A stretch of 37,896 bases of DNA from Candidatus Hydrogenedens sp. (lineage in GTDB: Bacteria; Hydrogenedentota; Hydrogenedentia; Hydrogenedentales; JAEUWI01), in the NCBI GenBank assembly GCA_016125095.1, contig WGMK01000022.1, positions 1 to 37,896 on the forward strand. The letters are read 5' to 3'. Shown here in pieces: positions 30,868-37,896 of this stretch (position 1 is its first letter; each line of letters opens with the position of its first letter). Below the pieces are notes generated by a model that was given only the letters and a program-made list of their open reading frames with translations, ran no database searches and had not been told where the DNA came from. The translations under genes and the position numbers were made by a program.

Positions 30868-33354
30868 GTGAAGATTGATCTGCACTGCCATTCGAAGTAC
30901 TCGAACCGGCCGATCCTGTGGATCATGCAGAAGCTGGGCTGCCCCGAGAGCTTTACGGAGCCGGTGGAGCTGTATCACCTGCAGCGGCACATGGGCATGG
31001 ACGCCGTGACGATCACCGATCACAACGTCATCGGCGGCTGCCTCGACATCATGCACCTGCCGAACACGTTCATGGGCTGCGAATACACCACGTATTTCCC
31101 CGAGGACGGCTGCAAGGTACACGTGCTGGTGTACAACTTCACCGAAGCGCAGCACCGGGAGATCACGGAACTGCGCAAGAACATCTTCGAGTTCACGGCG
31201 TATTGCCGCCAGCAGGGATTGCCGCACGCCTGCGCGCACCCGCTGTTCGGTCCGAACGAGCGCCTGACGCCCGACCACGTAGAACAGCTCGCCCTGCTGT
31301 ACAAGCATTGGGAAGTGAACGGCGACCAGACTCCGATCATGAACGCGGTGCTCGAGGCCATCGTGGCCGACATGAGCCCGGCCCAGTTCGAGCGGCTGGC
31401 GGACAAGCATGGCTTCATGCCGGACTACGACGAGCCGTGGAAGAAGATCCTCGTGGGCGGCACGGATTGCCACAGCTCGCTGCACCTGGGGCGGACCTTT
31501 ACCGAAATCGATGGTGCCGAGGATCTCGATGGCTTCTGGAGGGGATTCGCGGCCGGCAACACGCGCGTGCATTTGGAGCAGCCCTCGCCCAAGTCTTTCT
31601 CGCGCAATGTCTACGGCATCATGTTTCAGTTCTACAAGAGCAAGCTCGGGCTCGACCGGCATGTGAACAAGGACCTGATTCTGCGGTTCGTAGATAAGGC
31701 GCTGCACACGCGGCCGGAGACGCCGGACAGCTGGATGGAGCGGCTTTATTTCGCGCTGGCCAAGCGCCGCCGCCGCAAGGATCCCGCGCCCGGCAAGGAC
31801 ACGCTCATCAACCTCGCGAAGATCGAGGCGGAGCGCCTGATCCGCAAGGACCCGCTGCTGATGCAGATCGTCAACGAGGGCGCGGGCAACGGCGACATTG
31901 ACGACGTGTGGTTCCAGTTCGTCAACGAGATGGCGAACCAGATGACCGTCAGCCTCGGCGGACAAATCATGGATCGGGTGATGGCGGGCCGGTTCTTCGA
32001 GCTCTTCCATTCGTTGGGCTCGGCCGCCGCGCTCTATGCCCTGATGGCGCCGTACTTCGCCAGCTACTCGCACTACCAGTTCGAGCGCACGTTCAGTCAC
32101 GAGGTGCTGGATCGGTTCATGGGCGACCGTGCGCCGGAGCGCTTCCGCCAGAGCAGCCGCGTGGGTCATTTCACCGATACGCTCTCGGACGTGAACGGCG
32201 TGGCGCGCACGCTGACGCAGCAGGCTGCGCTGGCCGCCGAGCTGGGCAAGCACTACACGGTCATGACCTGCGCCCCGGAAAAGGCGGCACCTGTGGACAA
32301 CGTGCGCACCTTCGTCAGCGGCGGCGCATTCACCATTCCGGAATACCCCGAATTGCAGCTGCTTGCGCCGCCCATGCTGGAGATGCTGGACTATTGCTAC
32401 GAGCAGGAGTTCACGCACCTGCACGTGGCGACGCCGGGGCCCATCGGCCTGGCGGGCATCGCCATCGCGCGCATCCTGCGGCTTCCGGTGTCGGGCACGT
32501 ATCACACCGCGTTCCCGGAATACGCCAAGGCGCTCACCGACGACGCCTATGTCGAGGACATCGCCTGGAAATACATGGTGTGGTTCTACGATCAGCTCGA
32601 CGCGGTCTACGTGCCTTCCTGGGCCACCGCGCGTCAGCTGATCGAGCGCGGCATCAAGGAAGAAAAAATCAAGGTCTACCCGCGCGGCATCGATATCGAG
32701 CGCTTTCACCCGCGCGAGCAATGCGGCGTGTATGAGGATCAATACCGCTTGCCCGCTGGAGAAACGCGGTTGCTCTACGTGGGACGCGTCTCGCGCGAGA
32801 AGGGCCTGCCCGTGCTCGAGGCCGCCTTCCGTGATCTCTGCAAGCGCGGCGTCAAGGCGCGGCTTGTGGTGGTGGGCGATGGCCCCTACCGCGCGGAGAT
32901 GGAGCAGAAGCTGGCCGGTCTGCCCGCGCTGTTTACCGGCTTCGTCGGCGGAAAGACCTTGCCGCAGCTCTACGCCAGCAGCGACGCGCTCGTGTTCCCC
33001 AGCACGACCGACACCTTCGGCAACGTGGTGCTCGAGGCGCAGGCCAGCGGCATCCCCGTCATCGTGACCGACCAGGGCGGTCCGCAGGAAAACCTGATTC
33101 CGGGCGAGACGGGATACATCGTGCCGGCGGACGACCCTGCGGCCCTGGCCGACGCCATGGAGCGCCTCGTGCGCGACGCCGCCCGCCGCCGCCACATGGG
33201 CATCACCGCGCGCGAATACCTCAGCAGCCGCGGTTTCAAGGAGGCCTTCGAGCAGCTCTTCGCCATGTACATCGGCGAAGCCGAAACGCCCGCCGCCGAC
33301 AAGACCCGCGACCTCTTGCGTCACCTGCCCCTGCCGCAGCAGTTGGCATCCTGA
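30868..33354 (+). CDS. PHP-domain / GT4 glycosyltransferase fusion
   Basis: An 828-residue two-part protein. The N-terminal ~220 residues are a PHP metallo-phosphoesterase domain: metal ligands in DLHCHSKYS (His6, His8), TITDHN, ACAHP and GGTDCHS. A helical linker of about 190 residues follows, with no recognised domain. From ~430 to ~810 is a GT-B glycosyltransferase of family GT4: VGHFTDTLSDVNGVARTL opens the first Rossmann half, YPRGIDIERFHP and LLYVGRVSREKGLPVL mark the second, and VFPSTTDTFGNVVLEAQASG is the nucleotide-sugar (DTFGxxxLE) motif. The GTG start has GGAGG 8 nt upstream. A GT4 enzyme moves a sugar from NDP-sugar to a lipid or glycan; the PHP part could remove a phosphate from the substrate or product. 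It converges on the AsmA-like gene with a 6-bp gap. Confidence 0.88.
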   Translation: MKIDLHCHSKYSNRPILWIMQKLGCPESFTEPVELYHLQRHMGMDAVTITDHNVIGGCLDIMHLPNTFMGCEYTTYFPEDGCKVHVLVYNFTEAQHREITELRKNIFEFTAYCRQQGLPHACAHPLFGPNERLTPDHVEQLALLYKHWEVNGDQTPIMNAVLEAIVADMSPAQFERLADKHGFMPDYDEPWKKILVGGTDCHSSLHLGRTFTEIDGAEDLDGFWRGFAAGNTRVHLEQPSPKSFSRNVYGIMFQFYKSKLGLDRHVNKDLILRFVDKALHTRPETPDSWMERLYFALAKRRRRKDPAPGKDTLINLAKIEAERLIRKDPLLMQIVNEGAGNGDIDDVWFQFVNEMANQMTVSLGGQIMDRVMAGRFFELFHSLGSAAALYALMAPYFASYSHYQFERTFSHEVLDRFMGDRAPERFRQSSRVGHFTDTLSDVNGVARTLTQQAALAAELGKHYTVMTCAPEKAAPVDNVRTFVSGGAFTIPEYPELQLLAPPMLEMLDYCYEQEFTHLHVATPGPIGLAGIAIARILRLPVSGTYHTAFPEYAKALTDDAYVEDIAWKYMVWFYDQLDAVYVPSWATARQLIERGIKEEKIKVYPRGIDIERFHPREQCGVYEDQYRLPAGETRLLYVGRVSREKGLPVLEAAFRDLCKRGVKARLVVVGDGPYRAEMEQKLAGLPALFTGFVGGKTLPQLYASSDALVFPSTTDTFGNVVLEAQASGIPVIVTDQGGPQENLIPGETGYIVPADDPAALADAMERLVRDAARRRHMGITAREYLSSRGFKEAFEQLFAMYIGEAETPAADKTRDLLRHLPLPQQLAS

Positions 33355-33360
33355 CACCGC

Positions 33361-36300
33361 CTACAGCCCCAGCCGGTTGCCGAGATTCTTGATGTCCTTG
33401 ATGGCGTCGCGGACGCCGCGGTCGATGCGTTCGGCGGGGCGGTCGTTGAGGACCTGCACGTTGGGGGCGTAGGGCGAACCGGTGGCGAGGAAATTGAGCG
33501 TGGCGCGCTCTTTCAGACGGTCGACCACTTCGCCCACGACGGGGATGCGGTCGACGATTCCGGTGACGGACTCGAACACGTAGAGGCCCATCTGCACGCT
33601 GGAATTGTCGCGCGGGAAATCGAGCCAGCCATTGCCGTTGAGGGCGTAGCTCTTCGAGGTGATGTCGAAGCCCTGCACTTCCACGTAGCCGTTCTCGGCC
33701 TGGAATGCGCCGTTGCTGGTGTCGAACACGAGGCCCTCGTCGCGCAGGAGCGTGGGCAGGCTCAGGCGCAGCACTTCGGTGGTGCGGAGCACCGACAGAA
33801 TCTTGGTGGCGAAACCCAGCTGGCCGTAGGTGCCGTTGCTGGCGGTAAAGCGCAGGGTGCCGCTCATGCCATTCTGCGGCGGCACGCCGTCGGCCAGCGG
33901 CAGGCGCATATCGATGACGGCATCCACGAGGCCTGCGATACCGCGCGGCTCGGGGAAGCCGAGCCCGTCGATCACGCGCGCGTCGGCCTGCTGCAGTGTC
34001 AGGTTCACGGCGGCCTCGGCGGGCGCGTCCGGAGTCGCGGGGCGGTATCGGATGCTGCCGCTGGCGAGGCCCGCGCCCAACCGTGCGCGGAATTCCGTGA
34101 AGTCGATCATCTCCGGCGCGAAGCGCACCGTAGTGTTCACGTCGCCGAGTTCGCCGTTGCGGTATCGCACCGCGTCCAGCGACACGGCAAGTTCGCCCTG
34201 CAGCCCGGAACCCGGCGCGGCGGGAGCGCTGCTGCTGGCATCGCCCGCGGCGAGGACGGCATAGGCGGCGCGGGCGTCGAGCGCGCGGTTCACATCGAGC
34301 CGGGCGCCGCGCAGGCTGCCCTGCCACCGGCCATCGCGCAGCCCCGCGTCGAGCGTGAAATCGCTGCCGAGCGTCTGCACGCGGAGCTGGTCGAAACGCC
34401 AGGTGGCGCCGTCGTATTGCACGCCGCCGTCCGCGCGGTCCACGCGCAAATCGGGCGAAAGCGCCGCGGATACGTCGTTCAATTGCAGGTTGACCGCCAG
34501 CGGCTGGGCCTGGAACGAGCCGGATATCGTGCCACGCGGGGTGACCTCGGTGGTAAACAGCGGGGCCAGCGCAGCGAGGTTCAGCGACAGATCGCGCGCC
34601 GCGAGTCCGCCGCCTTCCCACGCCAAGGGCACCCGCTCGCCGAGCACTTGGATCTCGGCCGAGCGCGGCTGCCAGTCCTCCGCGCTGCCGGTAATGCTGA
34701 CGCTTGCGGCTTGCCCGGCAGCCTTGCGCACATAAGCGCCATAGCGCAGGTCCACCGCGTCGAGGTTGACGTCGGCCTGATACGCCGCGGCACCGGCTGC
34801 CTTGTTGAATCGAATTGCTGCGGTGCCTGCCGCGGAAGCCTCGGGGTACGCGGTCAGCGGCAGCGCGCCCAAAGGCAATTCGGTGAGGACCTGAATTTCA
34901 CCCGGCACCCGCTTGCCGCCTTGATCGACCAGCGTGATCGAGCCCGACAAGGGCGGCGCGCCCTGGCGATTGAAGGTGATCTTTCCATCGCGGCCTGCCG
35001 CCGGGAGCATGGCCTGCAGATCAAGCTTCGACGCGCCATAGGCCGCCAGCACGGCGGACACCATCTCGCCGCCCGGCGCGGCCTGCATCTGCGTGGCATC
35101 GAGACCGGCGCGTCCTTCGAGCGTGCCCGCCGCCGTGTCGTAGGTGCCGCTCCAGGTCAGGCTGCCGAGGGAATCGGTCGATGCGGCGAGATCGGCTTTC
35201 ACCTTGCCGGCATCGGTGGCGAAGGTGCCCTGCAATCCGCTGACGCTGACCGGCATGCCCGCATCGAGCACGAAGCCGCCGTCTCGGATGCTGCCCGCGA
35301 GTACGAGGTTCTGCGGCGCGCCGCCACCGGGCGGCAGGCTGCCCGAGGCGCGCTCGATGGTAACCCAGCCCTTTAGCCGGGTGGCCGGCTGCCCCGACAC
35401 CGCCAAAGCCACCAGAGGATGCGCGAGGCTCACGTTGCCCTTAAGATCGAAGGTGGCGTCCCGGGTGTCGCCCGGCAGCGCCACCGTGCCGTCCAGTGCG
35501 AGACCGTCGCCGCGCAGCCCATCCAGCGTCACGGCTCCGTCGGCATAGGCGACCTTGCCGGTCATCGCGCCGGACTGTACGGGCTCGTCGAGGCCGGGGA
35601 CGGCGACCGCGAGCGCGGCGTCCTGCAGCGTGGCGTTCGCGGCGATGGCAATCGGCGCATCGTCTCCCGGCGCGCGGGCGATCCGGACCGATTCCAGGCG
35701 GGCGCTGCCGGAGGCCTTCTTCACCGCAGCGAGCGGCCCTGATTCCGGCCAGCGGATACGCGCAAGATCCACGCCGCCGGCCGCCTCGGCCGTGAACGCG
35801 CCGTCCGCACCCGGCGTGAGGCGACCCGAGAGATCCAGCCCCGAGCCCTGCAAGGCTGCGAGGTCGATATGGCCCGCCGCCAGCGTCGCCGTGCCCGAGA
35901 GCGCCTGCATCGGCGGCCACGCCGCCCCCGCGCCCGGCAGCACCGAGATACCCTGAAAAGTTATCGTGCCGCTGTCCCACACCTGCGGTCCGTCGTCGAG
36001 CGGATAGGCGCCGTGGACCTCCGTTGCCTTTACGGAGGCATCGGGTTCGAAGGCGAGCTGGAAGGCATCGAACGCGAACTGCGCCGCGAAAATATCCAGC
36101 GCGCCCGGTCCGGCCTCGGCTTCGTAAATGCGGTAGGCGAGGCTCTTGCCCGGATAGAGCGTGCCATCGGCGCGGAGCGACAGCTCCGGCGCGCCCACCA
36201 CCAGATCGTTCACGCTCAGCAGGCCGTCCTGCCACCACACCTCGCCCTGCACCGTGCCGTCCGCCAGGTCCTCGCGCGCGAATCCGCCCTTCAGTACGGC

Positions 36301-37062
36301 GTGGAGGCTGTCGGGCAGCGTGCCCTGCAGCGTGGCGTCCACCTGCACCCGCTCCGCCGCGGCGCTCGCCCGGGGCAGCACCGACGCCGGATTGCCGGAG
36401 AACGCCGCGCTGCCGTCGAGCGTCCAGTTGCCTTCGGCGCGGGCGAGACGGAGGTCGGCCTTCAAGTCGCCGCCGGTATCCGTGCCCGGCGCGAAGACGG
36501 CCGTCACCTGCATGCGGCCCTCGGGAGAGAGGAGAGCCTGCGCGTCCACGGAGACCGTCGCCCAGGCGCGCTCGCCGATGGCGACCAGCGCGTCGTGCAT
36601 CGTGATCGATCCCAGCGCGATGCGCAGCGGCAGCCCCGCGCCGCCGCCCGGGCCTACCTCGAACACCCGCGCGACCGCGTGGCGCGCTTCCTCCAGTTCG
36701 CCGGTGAGCGATACCTGCGCACCCTCCACGGCGATGTCGTCCAGCCGGAGGGTTCCTGCGATAAGCTGCCGCAGCGAGGCATACGCCTGCGCGCGAGAGA
36801 CGGCCACCACCAGCCCCGCATCCCGCGCCTGAATGTCGCGCGCCTCGATGCGCACGGGATACCACGCCACGCTGAGGCTGCCGATGGTGGTCTTCAGGCC
36901 CGTGGCGTTCGAAACCCGGGCGGCGGCCCACTCCGCGCCGCTGGCGCTGGTGAGCCACGCATGGCCCAGAAACACCGCGCAGCACAGGGCCGCGCCCGAC
37001 AGCGCGAGCGCCGTCAGGCATCCCCGGCGGCGCGGTTCGCGCTCGGTACTGCGTTGGGCCAT
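33361..37062 (-). CDS. Large AsmA-like envelope protein
   Basis: A 1233-residue protein with an N-terminal membrane anchor (residues ~17-37, LTALALSGAALCCAVFLGHAW) followed by long stretches of alternating beta strands such as GLKTTIGSLSVAWYPVRIEA and LRLDDIAVEGAQVSL, the typical AsmA start. The last ~250 residues match the AsmA-like C-terminal domain: GLVFDTSNGAFQAENGYVEV, FDITSKSYALNGNGWLDFPR and ATLNFLATGSPYAPNVQVLN. AsmA/TamB/YhdP relatives form lipid-conducting grooves between inner and outer membranes, so phospholipid or glycolipid transport or envelope assembly is the likely role. ATG 37062 is used although its ribosome site is weak. Tail-to-tail with the PHP-GT4 gene. The presence fits a diderm cell. 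Confidence 0.82.
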   Translation of the reverse strand: MAQRSTEREPRRRGCLTALALSGAALCCAVFLGHAWLTSASGAEWAAARVSNATGLKTTIGSLSVAWYPVRIEARDIQARDAGLVVAVSRAQAYASLRQLIAGTLRLDDIAVEGAQVSLTGELEEARHAVARVFEVGPGGGAGLPLRIALGSITMHDALVAIGERAWATVSVDAQALLSPEGRMQVTAVFAPGTDTGGDLKADLRLARAEGNWTLDGSAAFSGNPASVLPRASAAAERVQVDATLQGTLPDSLHAVLKGGFAREDLADGTVQGEVWWQDGLLSVNDLVVGAPELSLRADGTLYPGKSLAYRIYEAEAGPGALDIFAAQFAFDAFQLAFEPDASVKATEVHGAYPLDDGPQVWDSGTITFQGISVLPGAGAAWPPMQALSGTATLAAGHIDLAALQGSGLDLSGRLTPGADGAFTAEAAGGVDLARIRWPESGPLAAVKKASGSARLESVRIARAPGDDAPIAIAANATLQDAALAVAVPGLDEPVQSGAMTGKVAYADGAVTLDGLRGDGLALDGTVALPGDTRDATFDLKGNVSLAHPLVALAVSGQPATRLKGWVTIERASGSLPPGGGAPQNLVLAGSIRDGGFVLDAGMPVSVSGLQGTFATDAGKVKADLAASTDSLGSLTWSGTYDTAAGTLEGRAGLDATQMQAAPGGEMVSAVLAAYGASKLDLQAMLPAAGRDGKITFNRQGAPPLSGSITLVDQGGKRVPGEIQVLTELPLGALPLTAYPEASAAGTAAIRFNKAAGAAAYQADVNLDAVDLRYGAYVRKAAGQAASVSITGSAEDWQPRSAEIQVLGERVPLAWEGGGLAARDLSLNLAALAPLFTTEVTPRGTISGSFQAQPLAVNLQLNDVSAALSPDLRVDRADGGVQYDGATWRFDQLRVQTLGSDFTLDAGLRDGRWQGSLRGARLDVNRALDARAAYAVLAAGDASSSAPAAPGSGLQGELAVSLDAVRYRNGELGDVNTTVRFAPEMIDFTEFRARLGAGLASGSIRYRPATPDAPAEAAVNLTLQQADARVIDGLGFPEPRGIAGLVDAVIDMRLPLADGVPPQNGMSGTLRFTASNGTYGQLGFATKILSVLRTTEVLRLSLPTLLRDEGLVFDTSNGAFQAENGYVEVQGFDITSKSYALNGNGWLDFPRDNSSVQMGLYVFESVTGIVDRIPVVGEVVDRLKERATLNFLATGSPYAPNVQVLNDRPAERIDRGVRDAIKDIKNLGNRLGL

Positions 37063-37191
37063 GTCCGCATCGTAGCAAGCCCCCGCCGATCGCGCAACCG
37101 GAAGTTCGTAGACACGGCCTCAGTCTTGCAACACTTGGCGGCTTACCAACCACACCATTAATTACTCCACCCACCCTACCACGCGAACTGC

Positions 37192-37221
37192 TTGACAGGT
37201 GACGTGGAGATGGCGTATTCT
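37192..37221 (+). promoter_or_regulatory. Sigma70-type promoter of the small winged-helix gene
   Basis: TTGACA (37192-37197), 18-bp spacer, TATTCT (37216-37221). The predicted start is near 37228, and a TGAGGA ribosome site (37237-37242) follows 9 nt before the ATG at 37252. This is among the best consensus promoters in the window. Confidence 0.75.
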
Positions 37222-37251
37222 ACGGCTGCGACAAACTGAGGACTTGATCCA

Positions 37252-37674
37252 ATGGTAGACAAAGAGCTCGTTCGGCAAACAATTGCGCTCCTTCGAGATA
37301 AGCTCGCAGATATTGAGGAGCGTCGCTCGAAACTTAATCGAGACGCAGACGATACCATGAAGGCGATACGAGAATGGGAATCTCGACTTGCCACATCAAT
37401 CGATGGTCAGTCAGTCGAGAATTCTGAAAGCTACGCATCTGCTCCCGTTCGCAAACTTCCCAAAGGAAAAATGAAAAAGCTGCTACTAGAGTTTTTTAAG
37501 AACAATCCCGGGGAATGGACCCCTACGGAGATTGCACAAAAGACTGGCATGAATGCGTCGTCGATCAGGTATGCGATGACGAAGGCAGTCAATGAGTTTG
37601 AAAAGGACGATGAAGGCGTGTGGCGACGAATTCATCGGCCGTCCGCACCAGACTTTGACGAGCCGCCTTTTTGA
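37252..37674 (+). CDS. Small protein with coiled-coil N-terminus and winged-helix C-terminus
   Basis: A 140-residue product not assigned to a named family. Residues ~5-45 are a charged heptad-like helix (VRQTIALLRDKLADIEERRS), a likely coiled coil. A short linker with basic residues follows. Residues ~73-128 look like a winged helix-turn-helix: KKLLLEFFKNNPGEWTPTEI, then AQKTGMNASSIRYAMTKAV and FEKDDEGVWRRI as the wing. This suggests a DNA-binding regulator or nucleoid-type protein that oligomerises. It has its own strong promoter, a good ribosome site and a downstream hairpin. The gene is visibly lower in GC (near half) than the AsmA-like gene, a sign of recent acquisition. Function is otherwise unknown. 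Confidence 0.7.
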   Translation: MVDKELVRQTIALLRDKLADIEERRSKLNRDADDTMKAIREWESRLATSIDGQSVENSESYASAPVRKLPKGKMKKLLLEFFKNNPGEWTPTEIAQKTGMNASSIRYAMTKAVNEFEKDDEGVWRRIHRPSAPDFDEPPF

Positions 37675-37695
37675 AGAGACCATCATTCCAAGGCG

Positions 37696-37725
37696 AAGGC
37701 CCGCCAGTTGCAGCTGACGGGCCTT
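37696..37725 (+). terminator. Hairpin after the winged-helix gene
   Basis: AAGGCCCG (37696-37703) and CGGGCCTT (37718-37725) form a perfect 8-bp stem, with an inner CAG/CTG pairing in the 14-nt loop. It starts 22 bp past the stop. The tail TCCTGAAGCC is only weakly U-rich, so termination efficiency is uncertain. Confidence 0.65.
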
Positions 37726-37896
37726 CCTGAAGCCTTGTTCAAATATCGTTCTGGAGAAACCGAAAGGAAGGCAGGTTGTCTCTGCCCAAATTCGGCGGCT
37801 TCGTTGAAATCCTACCGCGACCGCCACCAAATTGTCAAACATTCTGGCAACTATTTATTCTGCGGCTCCACGCGTGGAATAACTCAATACGCGTTG
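37726..37896. other. Right-edge sequence with no recognised gene
   Basis: About 170 bp of lower-GC sequence. I see a small CCACGCGTGG palindrome near 37869 but no gene start with a ribosome site, no RNA gene and no repeat shared with the rest of the window. Confidence 0.4.

Overview
The window is GC-rich, with lower-GC sequence at both ends, and its gene set suggests a Gram-negative-type bacterium of the PVC/Hydrogenedentota-like sphere. The supporting traits are a prepilin-like DUF1559-type protein, a secreted formylglycine-type sulfatase, an AsmA-like envelope protein, a flagellar hook protein, a secreted protein ending in dockerin-like calcium-loop and LPQDWxIxLxELLRLVQ-type segments, a RAYT transposase with palindromic repeats, and many GTG/TTG starts. 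The taxonomic placement is inference; no rRNA lies in the window.

Layout: 1-132 is the 3' end of an IS30-family transposase. 447-4031 (minus) is a two-gene fatty acid beta-oxidation operon (fadN-like, fadA), divergent from a TetR-family regulator (4508-5131); a palindromic operator lies at the predicted fadN transcription start and a partial match to it overlaps the predicted regulator promoter. 5168-7360 encodes a secreted seven-repeat beta-propeller protein with a C-terminal sorting-type tail. 7618-7695 is an odd tRNA-Pro(CGG)-like gene, followed by a 73-residue membrane peptide gene. 8272-12675 holds housekeeping genes: comM, a CbiX/SirB chelatase, a TSUP transporter and cimA. 12818-13518 holds rsmG with two perfect parS-type palindromes, one inside the rsmG coding region and one forming the heart of the terminator shared with the converging prepilin-like gene; this suggests an origin-proximal position. 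flgK and a secreted dockerin-like protein follow.

18258-21400 is a tightly packed nonulosonic (sialic-like) acid operon: neuB, a neuA-KdsC fusion, and a zinc dehydrogenase. Converging on it is an overlapping three-gene operon (24917 down to 21560): a membrane-anchored ILEI/FAM3-like protein, a WecA/TagO-like polyprenyl-phosphate sugar-1-phosphate transferase, and an alpha/alpha-barrel protein. Together the two operons look like a surface glycan block. araB and a sulfatase follow.

28279-29321 is a RAYT (REP-associated tyrosine transposase) gene between two 211-bp, nearly identical, direct copies of a complex palindromic repeat. Beyond it, a radical SAM/SPASM-like enzyme is divergent from a PHP-domain/GT4 glycosyltransferase fusion. 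A 1233-residue AsmA-like protein converges on that fusion. The right edge has a small, lower-GC gene for a coiled-coil plus winged-helix protein with its own sigma70-type promoter and terminator hairpin.

The most interesting candidates for undescribed biology are the ILEI/WecA/alpha-alpha-barrel operon, the radical SAM plus PHP-GT4 pair, the RAYT with its large repeats, and the parS-in-terminator arrangement.
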